From Symbiodinium natans (lineage: Eukaryota > Sar > Dinophyceae > Suessiales > Symbiodiniaceae), in contig CAJNDS010000971.1 in assembly GCA_905221605.1 (NCBI GenBank), positions 1-46,647 on the forward strand: 46,647 bases of DNA. The letters run 5' to 3'. Position 1 is the first letter of the stretch. The number at the start of each line of letters is the position of its first letter. A program made the position numbers and the translations under genes. This document shows, piece after piece, positions 38,050 to 46,647 of the stretch. The notes under the pieces were generated by a model, which was not told where the DNA came from, did not search any database, and worked only from the letters and a program-made list of their open reading frames with translations.

Positions 38050-38350
38050 TGCAGTCTAGGTATCAATTGCCGCAACAGCTCGCATTACGTCAAGAGAGTG
38101 TAATTGCGATCCGCATGCACCCGTGATCTCATAGAACATCTTGTTGAGTTTGTCTACTGTCCATATCGTATGCTTCTAAAGGAGACACCAAAAAGTGACT
38201 TTCCAAAGGAGTTCCATTGATAACACAACATCTAGTTGTGATGTTGCTGGATTTCAGTTTTGCTGGGGTTCTCATTCTTCTTCTTCGGATACATACTACA
38301 TGTTATTGAGACTCATCTCCCTAATTTAACCGATGTTCAAGCAAGAGCCT
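38050..38350 (+). repeat. Conserved inter-gene block, unit 4
   Basis: Copy of the 7190-7520 block, with GGAGACACCAAAAAGTGAC and CCGATGTTCAAG. The sequence between DUF4116 and the second gene is much shorter in this unit (about 0.5 kb). Confidence 0.65.
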
Positions 38351-38494
38351 CATATGTTCCCTGGATAATATGAACTGCTCCTGGGGGCTGAGGTCTAGAA
38401 GGGGCCTGCCTCACCGGGCCGGTTGTCTTGCTGTTTGGCCCATCTTGTGTGGATCCACCCCAGCCCGGTTCCGGTTTTCCGGCCGTGTGCGCAG

Positions 38495-39534
38495 GCACTG
38501 CCATCGTCTGGTTTGACCAACAGTTGGTCTTCGGCCACGCTGCGGACGACGGGCGCTGGACGCACCCGAGCCACGACTGCGGCCGGGACATGGTGCCGGT
38601 GCCACCAGAGCAGGGCCGCGAGGGCAAGTGGAGCTCCACGGTGGACTCCCGGAGCCAGTCGCTCGCCGCCGCCTCAGAGAGCGGCCGTGTCTTCTTTAGC
38701 AGAGGCGGAGACGGGGGGCACCCGAGCAATTTAGCATGTCCCGCGAGTGTCACGCATGCACGTGTTTCACGTGTTCCGCCAAGTGCACCTCTCAGGTTCC
38801 CGAGGTTGGCAAGAGCTACGTTTGCTGCTCGGACAGGTTCTCTCAGAGAGAAGTTGCATGAAGCTGTAGAGCCCAGAAAAGAGCGAAGTAGTCCCGAAGC
38901 CCTGCTGGAGAGTGGCGGCAAGCTTCATCATTCAAAAGCGTTCTCTAGCCGGCACCTAGAGAGCAGGTTTCGCAGCACCGTGCGCTGTCCCGCTGCCCGT
39001 TCCGAAGGCTGGTGCTGTCGCTGGCTTCGGGAGGTGCGCAGGCACCAGGAGCGCGGGGAGGTGATCTGCTGCGCGGTGTCGAACATATACGGGCCAGACG
39101 CTTGGACTGCAAAACCCTAAACCCTAAACCAGGCCAGGAGGTTCCAGGCGTGCTGTCATTGGCAAGGCTTGTTTTTGGCTCCCGCTCAGGATTGGGTGCG
39201 GAAGTACGGCGCAGGCTCGTCGGAGCTCTCGGATGCAGACGCCGAACTGCACGGCCTTCCCAGGAGCCTTGGGTGGCAACAAGAGGGAGTCTGTAGAGTT
39301 TAGAGTTGGCGCTTGCCAGTTGCCGTTCTTGCTGCCTACCCAAGGGAGACGTTCAAGAATGGGAGGCCACCTGGCTGGGGCGAAGGCCAAATCCGCATCT
39401 CCGACGGCAGTTCCTTCGAGCGCAAAGCGCCCGTCCACCCCCGGACGAAGAAGCCCCAGGGGGTGGGCTGCCGCTGGGAGAGGCAGGCCTTGGACAACAT
39501 GGAGTTTCCGGTTTACGCGTTTTTCACGCCGTGA
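38495..39534 (+). CDS. Five-exon gene of unknown function, unit 4, possibly decaying
   Basis: Exons by homology: 38495-38676, 38796-38835, 39008-39108, 39190-39287 and 39345-39534, of the same lengths as in units 1, 2 and 5. Exon 1 contains VWFDQQLVFGHAADDGRW, exon 4 begins DWVRKYGAG, exon 5 ends FPVYAFFTP and TGA. Two donor sites are altered. After exon 2 the sequence is GGTTCT instead of GAAGC, and after exon 4 it is AGTCTG instead of GTGTC or GCGTT. Splicing at the homologous points would not use GT, GC or GA, so this copy may be turning into a pseudogene or may use shifted sites. No in-frame ATG is seen upstream. Confidence 0.5.
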
Positions 39535-40370
39535 GCCCCGCGAAGCGGCGGGCCGTGAGCCTTTGTATCTCTCCTTCTGGCTCAGGTGGGCAGCACCGTC
39601 TCTGCCGAAATCCTCCGTAAGAGCCGTAAGAGCCACAAGAGCCCGTGCCGCTTCACCCGGGCGGATCCCTCTCAGGCAGCTGCGGTCAAGGCTCCTGTTC
39701 GCATGGCACGTCATCAAGTGCAGTACTCTAACATTTGGTAAAAATGCAAGTATTCTGCTGGTCTTCGATGGTCTATCCGCCACTGGTGTGACGTTTCTGT
39801 CCAAGCACCGGCCTTTGCAAAGCAAATCTGCCGCCGATCTGTGCACGTGAGCCCGGAGCAGCAAGGGGGGGCGGAAAAGGTTGCCTCGAAAGCATCCGCG
39901 CAAAGGGCACCTCCCGGAAGCTTCTCATTTGAAGATCCTTGCAAGGACTAAAAGCCCTTAGCAGTCCCTTCAACATCGTCCGTGATTCTGGGGGGTTCTA
40001 TTGCAAGGGACCTCATCCGGTCGTTCATAGCACCTTCACCTGCTTCGCCAGCACCGCCAGTGGGTTCTGTTCTGGTCCTCAGACCAAGGAGGTTTCGAGC
40101 TGTAAAGGGGAGGGGTCCTCCACTTTCAACCCTAAACCCTCGAAAGCCCTGCCAGAGGCCCTCCCTCCCCCTCCCCCCCCCCTCCCCCTCCCCCCCCCCC
40201 AACTTCGATGTCTGGTACGGATGTAGGTGACCTAGACTTCAACGGGGGGGGGGGGGGCGGGGTCGTGGCAAGTGCTAGCCGAAGCCTGAACCCACTCTTG
40301 AGCTTTGCAGCGAAGCAGCCGAGAGCACGAACTTTGGGTCTGGTGGAGGGATTGAAGCTCACGCGTCTTT
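39535..40370. other. Unit 4 downstream non-coding region
   Basis: Carries a GTAAGAGCC short repeat remnant (about 39615-39645), sequence shared with 9240-9480 and C-rich/G-rich homopolymer patches (about 40155-40260). No gene is supported. Confidence 0.5.
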
Positions 40371-40431
40371 GTTGGCAGTTGGCTCGAAGCAGATCGGGCT
40401 GGGCGAGGCTTGGCCACGAGGCTTCGGCGCC

Positions 40432-40461
40432 ATGGGCAGCTGGTGTAGCAAGCCTGACGAG
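40432..40461 (+). CDS. Candidate first exon of the unit 5 DUF4116 gene
   Basis: ATG opens MGSWCSKPDE and is followed by GTGAGC, a good donor. The block is shared with units 2, 3 and 4. It lies about 0.85 kb before the unit 5 DUF4116 exon, which lacks its own ATG. Gly2, Ser3 and Cys5 would allow lipid modification. The join to the downstream exon is not proven. Confidence 0.4.
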
Positions 40462-41157
40462 GTGAGCCCTAGAAAACACCCATAGTGGGAAGTGATGTTC
40501 AGACAAGGGAAAAGAGGCTGGGTTTCAGCTTAGGCTGGAGCGGTTCAGGATCTCGAGTCTTCGGAAGCTCTTTGTAACTACCGAGCCCCTCTCGGCGCGT
40601 CCTTGTTCTGCTCGTCTTGTGCTTTGCTCGCCCCCTGCAGGCAGCGGAGGCGACCGGAGGCGGGTCCGTGTGGCTTGTAGCACCCACGAGAACCCAAGCC
40701 ACAAAAGAACCCACAAGGTTGAATTGACAATGAAAAATTAAGAGAGTCGCGTGGAGGGCAGGCGTGTGGGCTTGGCGTGGGCTTGGCGCTGAGAAGGTCC
40801 ACACACACACACTGACACTGCGCCTTCGGAGATGCGTCCAAGCTGCGAAGGTCCACGTGAACAGTTTTTTTCACCAGCTCTCTGCACAGTGGATGCGCAG
40901 CACCTAAGACCTAAGAGCAGCCCCACCTCTGGCGCCAGAAGGAGCAACCAAAAAGAAAAAAACGCCAGGAGGCCCAACTGTAGAAAACACGGTGCTTCAA
41001 GCTTAAAAAAAAGCTCGGAAGGGCTCAGGGCAAGGACAGTACGGTCTGGGGGACCTCTGAATCGCGGGGCGCGGGACAGAGGTGGAAACTCCAGGCTTTC
41101 TTCGCTCTCTTCGGCGTAGGTGCTGCGCGTCTCTTGGCAACTTAAGCGCAGCTGCTA

Positions 41158-41180
41158 TACTCTCTCTCTCTCTCTCTACC
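41158..41180 (+). repeat. CT microsatellite before the unit 5 DUF4116 exon
   Basis: About ten CT units followed by TACCTGTCTCTTTTTT. Equivalent to 20000-20036. Confidence 0.85.
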
Positions 41181-41293
41181 TGTCTCTTTTTTGGGGGGGG
41201 CCTCCCCCGCGAGGCGTCGGGCCACGAGAGATTGAGGGAGAAGCTGGGCCGGCCGACGAGGCCGGGAGTTCCTTTGGGGAGGTGGAAAAGTAG

Positions 41294-41905
41294 CGGTGCT
41301 CGCGCCTCCCCGAAAAGGCCCGTCAGCGGCTCCTCGAGGTCCTCCGCAGCGGCGACGGCTTCGACGTCTGCGAAGCTCTGCAGGACGCCCCGGCGGAGCT
41401 CCGGGCCGACCGCGACATCATCCTCAAGGCCGTGGGGAGCCATGGCTTTGCCCTGGAGTATGCGGCCAAAGAGCTCAAGGCCGACCGGGACGTCGTCCTG
41501 AAGGCCGTGGAGACGAATGGCGCTGCCCTGGAGCACGCGGCCGAAGAGCTCCGAGCCGACCGGGACTTCATCCTCAAGGCCGTGCAGGCGACGCGAGCGG
41601 ACTGGCTCCGGCACTTTGCGTCTGAGGAGCTCCGAGAGGAGGAGGCCCTGGCCCAGCGCTGCAAGGAAGCGGCCGGGACGGGCCTCGTCTTCACCTACTA
41701 CCGCAGCTACACCTGCTTCGCTGACATGCGCAGCCGCTTCCCGGCCACCGGCGCGTCCGTCCCCGGGGGCGGAGCCTACGAGATGGTGATGGCGCAGCTG
41801 CGGCTGGCCGAGTACGGGAGCTCCTCGGCTCCGGGTGTGCCGAGACACCCTCGACCCCCAGACCTCCCCATAGAAACCCCCAAAAGGCTAAGAAAAAGCC
41901 CTTGA
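41294..41905 (+). CDS. DUF4116 repeat protein, unit 5
   Basis: The frame opens after TAG at 41291-41293 and has no ATG. It begins RLPEKARQRLLEVLRSGDGF, then two full DUF4116 repeats (ADRDVVLKAVETNGAAL), a half-repeat ending QATRADWLRHF and the C-terminal domain (GTGLVFTYYRSYTC). The last part is read in a shifted frame relative to units 1 and 2 because of an extra C after PRHPRP, giving a tail LPIETPKRLRKSP. The ancestral stop is thus bypassed. Function unknown. Confidence 0.8.
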   Translation, partial: RCSRLPEKARQRLLEVLRSGDGFDVCEALQDAPAELRADRDIILKAVGSHGFALEYAAKELKADRDVVLKAVETNGAALEHAAEELRADRDFILKAVQATRADWLRHFASEELREEEALAQRCKEAAGTGLVFTYYRSYTCFADMRSRFPATGASVPGGGAYEMVMAQLRLAEYGSSSAPGVPRHPRPPDLPIETPKRLRKSP

Positions 41906-42309
41906 AGGACCCCCTCTTGACCTTTAAAGGCAGCCTTTGTCTCTTTTTTGTCTCTGTCGAGGAGTTCAGGACATTTTTTGGAGCTTCGGAGGTGTGTGCT
42001 TTTTGGACTAGTTCGCGTCTTACGCGTTTTTGTTGCTTCTCTTCCTTTGGGTGTGTGTATTTCGCATGCTTCGCCGTGCACCTCCGTTCGAGACACATGG
42101 AACTCGTCCACGGCCTGAGGCCATGTGTCTTTTTGTTTGCTGCTATTGCGTTTATTGTTCTAATTCTTGGTTGCTTGTACTCAAGTCGAATGTAGTACAT
42201 CCTGTCGACCAAACCCCAACAGTTCAGTTGAAACGTTGACCCGAATATACTGAGAAGTCCACTCTGATGAAAGCGCCTTACTAGGATTTAGATGCAGTCT
42301 AGGTAGATC

Positions 42310-42640
42310 TTACTACTACAGAATCAATTGCCGTCCCGCCATGCAAGTTTCAACCTTCACGCAACAGCTCGCATTACGCCAAGAGAGTGTAATTGCGATC
42401 CTCATGCACCCGCGATCTCGAACATCTTGTTGAGTTTGTCTGTCTACTGCCCATATCGTATGCTTCAAAAGGAGACACCAAAAAGTGACTTTCCAAAGGA
42501 GTTCCATTGATAACACAACATCTAAGGGTGATTTTGCTGGAACTCGGTTTCGCTGGAGTTCTCATTCTTCTTCTTCTTCGGATACGTACTACGTTTGGTT
42601 GAGACTCATCTCCCCAATTTAGCCGATGTTCAAGAAAGAG
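42310..42640 (+). repeat. Conserved inter-gene block, unit 5
   Basis: Copy of the 7190-7520 block, interrupted just downstream by telomere-like arrays. Confidence 0.65.
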
Positions 42641-42675
42641 CCTAATTCTTCCCCAAATAATGCGAGTTGTCTACC

Positions 42676-43120
42676 TGACCCTAAACCCTAAACCCTAAAC
42701 CCTAAACCCGAAACCCGAAACCCGAAACCCGAAACCCGAAACCCGAAACCCGAAACCCGAAACCCAAAAACCCGAACCCTAACCCTAACCCTAACCCTAA
42801 ACCCTAAACCCTAAAAACCCTAAACCCTAAACCCTAAACCCTAACCCTACACCTACACCCTAAACCCTACACCTAAACCCTAAACCCTAAACCCTAAACC
42901 CTAAACCCTAAAACCCTAAACCCTAAACCCTAAACCTAAACCCTAACCCCTAACCCCTAAACCCAAACCCCAAAACCCAAACCCTAACCCTAAACCCTAA
43001 ACCCTAAACCCTAAACCCTAAACCCTAAACCCTAAACCCTAAACCCTAAACCCTAAACCCTAAACCCTAGACCCTAAACCCGAAACCCCAAACCCCAAAC
43101 CCTAAACCCTAAACCCTAAT
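42676..43120 (+). repeat. CCCTAAA array with CCCGAAA subarray
   Basis: About 445 bp of C-rich units. A homogeneous block of about nine CCCGAAA heptamers (42708-42765) is embedded in CCCTAAA, CCCTAA and CCCCAAA variants. It interrupts sequence that is continuous in unit 3 at about 29763. Confidence 0.95.
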
Positions 43121-43196
43121 CTTGACTGACCAGCTCAGCATCCCAGATCATGCAGTTCATGTCTGATGTTTCCCGCATGCTTGCAATCACGCATAC

Positions 43197-43249
43197 AGGG
43201 TTTAGGGTTTAAGGTTTAGGGTTTACGGTTTAGGGTTTAGGGTTTAGGG
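43197..43249 (+). repeat. TTTAGGG array
   Basis: About seven units. Right member of a C-then-G pair with 42676-43120, 76 bp apart. It interrupts sequence that is continuous in unit 3 at about 29840. Confidence 0.9.
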
Positions 43250-43554
43250 AAAGTACAAAATCAGTATATGTTCACATGAATCTCTAGCATCCATGCATAG
43301 CCACACAATTGCAGGTAGACACTTGCAATGATGCTTTGTATCACCGGTATAAAGATACACTACATACATGGCAAGAAACAATTCGTTGAGAGGAATGGGG
43401 GTGTCTCACTTGGTTTTCCCCCAAAAAAACAATCTTTTCGCAGGAAGGACGTTCAGCGGCTCGGGGGGGCTGAGGTCTAGAAGGGGCCTGCCTAACCGGG
43501 CCCAAACCTCCGACCCCAGCATCCCCGGTTCCGGTTTTCCGGCCGTGTGCGCAG

Positions 43555-44583
43555 GCACTGCCATCGTGTGGTTTGACCAACAGCCGGTCTTCGGCCATGC
43601 TGCCGACGACGGGCGCTGGACGCACCCGAGCCACGACTGCGGCCGGGACATGGTGCCGGTGCCGCCAGAGCAGGGCCGCGAGGCCAAGTGGAGCTCCACG
43701 GTGGACTCCCGGAGCCAGTCGCTCGCCGCTGCCTCAGCGAACAGCCGTGGCTTTAGCTGACGCGGAGCCGGGGGGCGCCTGAGGAAACTTCGAATTTCGG
43801 CGAGTGTCACCTATGCACGTGTTCACGTGTTTTGCACGTGCGCCTCTCAGGTTCCCGAGGTTGGCAAGAGCTACGTCTGCTGCTCGGACAGAAGCTCTCT
43901 GCATGAAGCTGCAGAGCCCAGAAAATAGCGAAGTAGTCCCCAAGCGCTGCTGGAGAGTGGCGAGGGCTTTCGGCATTCAAAAGCGTCCTCTAGCCGGCAT
44001 CTAGAGAGCAGGTTTCGCAGCACCGTGCGCTGTCCCGCTGCCCGTTCCGAAGGCTGGTGCTGCCACTGGCTGCGTGAAGTGCGCAGGCACCACGAGCGAG
44101 GGGAAGTGATCTGCTGCGCAGTCTCCAACATATATGACGAGGACGCTTGGACTGCAAAACCCTAAACCATCTAAACCAGGCCAGGAGGTTCCAGGCGCGC
44201 TGTCATTGGCAAGGTTTGGCACCCAGCTCAGGCTTGGGTGCGGAAGTACGGCGCAGGCTCGTCGGAGCTCTCGGATGCAGACGCCGAACTGCACGGCCTT
44301 CCCAGGAGCCTTGGGTGGCAACAAAAAGGGCGTTTAGGCGTTTAGAGTTTAGAGTTGGCGCTTGCTAGTTGCCGTTTTGGCTGCCTACCCAAGGGAGACG
44401 TTCAAGAATGGGAAGCCGCCTGGCTGGGGGGAAGGCCAAATCCGCATCTCCGACGGCAGTTCCTTCGAGCGCAGGGCGCCCGTCCACCCCCGGACGAAGA
44501 AACCCCAGGGGGTGGGCTGCCGCTGGGAGCGGCAGGCCTTGGACAACATGGAGTTTCCGGTTTACGCGTTTTTCACGCCGTGA
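43555..44583 (+). CDS. Five-exon gene of unknown function, unit 5
   Basis: Exons: 43555-43736, 43851-43890, 44053-44153, 44232-44329 and 44394-44583. Donors are GC (GCGAAC), GA (GAAGCT), GC (GCAAAA) and GC (GCGTTT), so no GT donor is needed in this copy. Exon 1 contains VWFDQQPVFGHAADDGRW, exon 3 WLREVRRHHERGEVI, exon 4 YGAGSSELSDADAEL, and exon 5 ends DNMEFPVYAFFTP and TGA. The frame is intact through all joins. No in-frame ATG upstream, so a further 5' exon is expected. Function unknown. Confidence 0.6.
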
Positions 44584-45121
44584 GCCCCGCGAAGCGGTGG
44601 CCGCGGTCTTCCCGCCTTTGAATCCATCCTTCTTGCTTGCTTCGGTGGGCGGCACGGTCTCTGCCGAAATCCTCCTCTCTTATCAACCCACAAGCTGCTC
44701 AAAAGGGCCGTAGGAGCCGTTAGAGCCGTTGCCGCTTCACCCGGGCGGATCCCTCTCAGGCGGCTGCGGTCACGACTCCTCTTCGCATGACACATCATCA
44801 AGTACGATAAAGTCCCTTTGGTATAACACAAACACTTTGCTGTGCTTCGATGGTCTATCCGCAAATCTGTGATGTTCTGCCCAAGCATCGGCCTTTGGGC
44901 GACATCTGCACCCATCTGCAAAAATCGACATCTGAGAGCACATCGTGAGCCCGGACCAGGGGGGGCAAAACAGGTGCCTCGAAAGTAGGTTTCTGGTAAC
45001 AACTTGTCAACAAGAGGCTTGGGGTTCTCAAGGGTTTTTATGGAAACTCTACACACTTCACCCTAAACCCTAAGCATCGGGAAGCTTTCTCTTGGGGAGA
45101 GCCTTGCAAGGACAAAGGGGG
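44584..45121. other. Unit 5 downstream non-coding region
   Basis: Homologous to 9050-9600 with deletions. A short GTAGGAGCC/GTTAGAGCC remnant lies near 44708. No gene is supported. Confidence 0.5.
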
Positions 45122-45135
45122 CTCCCCCCAATTCC

Positions 45136-45640
45136 CTAAACCCTAAACCCTAAACCCTAAACCCTAAACCCTAAACCCTAAACCCTAAACCCTAAACCCT
45201 AAACCCTAAACCCTAAACCCTAAACCCTAAACCCTAAACCCTAAACCCTAAACCCTAAACCTAACCCTAAACCCTAAACCCTAAACCCTAAACCCTAAAC
45301 CCTAAACCCTAAACCCTAAACCCTAAACCCTAAACCCTAAACCCTAAACCCTAAACCCTAAACCCTAAACCCTAAACCCTAAACCCTAAACCCTAAACCC
45401 GAAACCCTAAACCCTAAACCCTACACCGTAAACCCTAAACCCACACCCTACACCCTACACCCTAAACCCTAAACCCTAAACCCTAAGCCCTAAACCCTAA
45501 ACCCTAAACCCGAAGCCCCAAACCCCAACAGCCCCAAAACCTTCAAACCCCAAAGCCCTAAACTCTAAGCCCTAAACCCTACACCGTAAACCCTAAACCC
45601 TACAGCCTAAACCCTAAACCCTACACCCTTAAAACCTCAG
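45136..45640 (+). repeat. Long CCCTAAA array
   Basis: About 505 bp. The first 280 bp are nearly perfect CCCTAAA heptamers. The rest decays into CCCTACA, CCCGAAG and CCCCAAA variants and then merges with Pro-rich non-coding text. Confidence 0.95.
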
Positions 45641-45654
45641 CACCCTCAACCCTT

Positions 45655-46130
45655 CGGACTCGGAACGCCTTTCTTGCGGCTCCCGGGCGACCGCGCGTGG
45701 GTGGGGGGCATCTTTGTGGAGCGCCGAGAGACCGCCTTTGGGGCAGCCCCGAGGGCCTGAGACCCAACGACAGGATTGCCCAAAGCACTGGTTCTTATAG
45801 TGGAGGAAATTTACATTTCGGGAGTTTGAGGAATTTTTCGTGCCTTAGGCACCCTCGGGGGTTTACGGGTTTGGGGTTGAACCTGGGGTTGTATGGTTTA
45901 AACGGTGGCCCCTTTGTTTTTGGGCAGCTAAGGGCTCACAAGCCCTGAGCCTAAAGGCCTTGTAAAGGCCCTAAACACCCCCCAAGCCCCACCAAACTCT
46001 ATGAACTGCCAAACGCCCTAAGCCCTCAAAGCCCCATAAACGTACTATAGTTCTGAGTACGGCCCTCGTTGTGGTAAGCCCCAAGCAGACCTCAAGAATT
46101 TAAGGGTTCTGGGGTTTGGGCTTGCTTGAA
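45655..46130. other. Copy of the inter-module block after unit 5
   Basis: Matches 9895-10300, 24375-24780 and 32100-32420 (shared CGGAACGCCTTTCT, CGGCTCCCGGGCG). No gene is supported. Confidence 0.55.
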
Positions 46131-46136
46131 GGTTCT

Positions 46137-46142
46137 CACACT

Positions 46143-46175
<33 letters not shown>

Positions 46176-46647
46176 ACAGAGACACACAGAGACACACAGA
46201 GACACACAGAGACACACAGAGACACACAGAGACACAGAGACACACAGAGACACACAGAGACACACAGAGACACACAGAGACACACAGAGACACACAGAGA
46301 CACACAGAGACACACAGAGACACACACAGAGACACACAGAGAGACACACAGAGAGACACACAGAGAGACACACAGAGAGACACACAGAGAGACACACAGA
46401 GAGACACACAGAGAGACACACAGAGAGACACACAGAGAGACACACAGAGAGACACACAGAGAGACACACAGAGATACACACAGAGAGACACACAGAGAGA
46501 CACACAGAGAGACACACAGAGAGACACACAGAGAGACACACAGAGAGACACACAGAGAGACACACAGAGAGACACACAGAGAGACACACAGAGAGACACA
46601 CACAAACAGATACCACATCAGAGACACACCAGAGACACACACAGAGA
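46137..46647 (+). repeat. CACACAGAGA microsatellite at window edge
   Basis: CA dinucleotides pass into (ACACACAGAG)n with 8- and 10-bp variants and continue to the end of the window. The long Cys/Val/Ser/Leu open frames on the minus strand are artefacts of this repeat. Confidence 0.95.

Noticed and set aside
46045-46642. Long minus-strand frames of repeating Cys-Val-Ser-Leu
   Set aside because: Translation of the CACACAGAGA microsatellite in three frames; no gene.

Overview
The window looks like nuclear DNA of a dinoflagellate, or a very close relative. Four things point that way. (1) There are many interstitial TTTAGGG/CCCTAAA arrays. (2) All supported host genes lie on one strand in a tandem array. 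(3) The predicted introns of a five-copy gene use GT, GC and GA donor dinucleotides at equivalent positions. (4) An AT-rich insert carries a broken cox3-like mitochondrial gene and a probable fragment of mitochondrial large-subunit rRNA. No bacterial-type operons, tRNAs or complete rRNA genes were recognised. The exact species cannot be read from this sequence.

The backbone is a two-gene module repeated five times on the + strand. Each unit has a DUF4116-repeat protein gene (5.84-6.42, 20.04-20.74, 27.26-28.64, 37.31-38.01 and 41.29-41.91 kb). Each DUF4116 gene is followed 1.5 kb downstream on average (0.5 to 1.7 kb) by a second gene of unknown function (7.96-9.05, 22.42-23.53, 30.25-31.37, 38.50-39.53 and 43.56-44.58 kb). 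I modelled the second gene as five short exons whose phases fit together in every copy. The DUF4116 genes have 2, 2, 12, 4 and 2 full 25-residue repeats plus a conserved C-terminal domain. None has a convincing ATG in its main exon. A small conserved ATG-bearing block about 0.6-1.1 kb upstream (units 3, 4, 5, and unit 2 before it was split) is a candidate first exon. Units 1 and 2 share a nearly identical downstream region of about 3 kb.

Unit 2 has been split by two insertions. The first, about 11.73-13.27 kb, is a nuclear copy of mitochondrial DNA, and its empty site is preserved at about 26.30 kb in the next unit. The second, 14.19-19.63 kb, holds a retroelement on the minus strand plus 1.37 kb of GGT microsatellite, flanked by identical 377-bp copies of host sequence. 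The element has a Gag-like ORF1, an overlapping ORF2 with a Penelope-like reverse transcriptase in the -1 frame, a canonical A_AAA_AAT slippery heptamer in the overlap, and 291-bp identical terminal direct repeats that contain the ORF1 start codon. This combination is the most novel object in the window.

The rest (1-3.8 kb, 9.1-11.6 kb, 31.4-36.8 kb, 44.6-46.6 kb) is mostly non-coding, with degenerate telomere-like arrays, minisatellites and diverged copies of inter-module sequence. Four times a CCCTAAA array is followed after 76-146 bp by a TTTAGGG array. This is the order expected of a short fragment capped at both ends.
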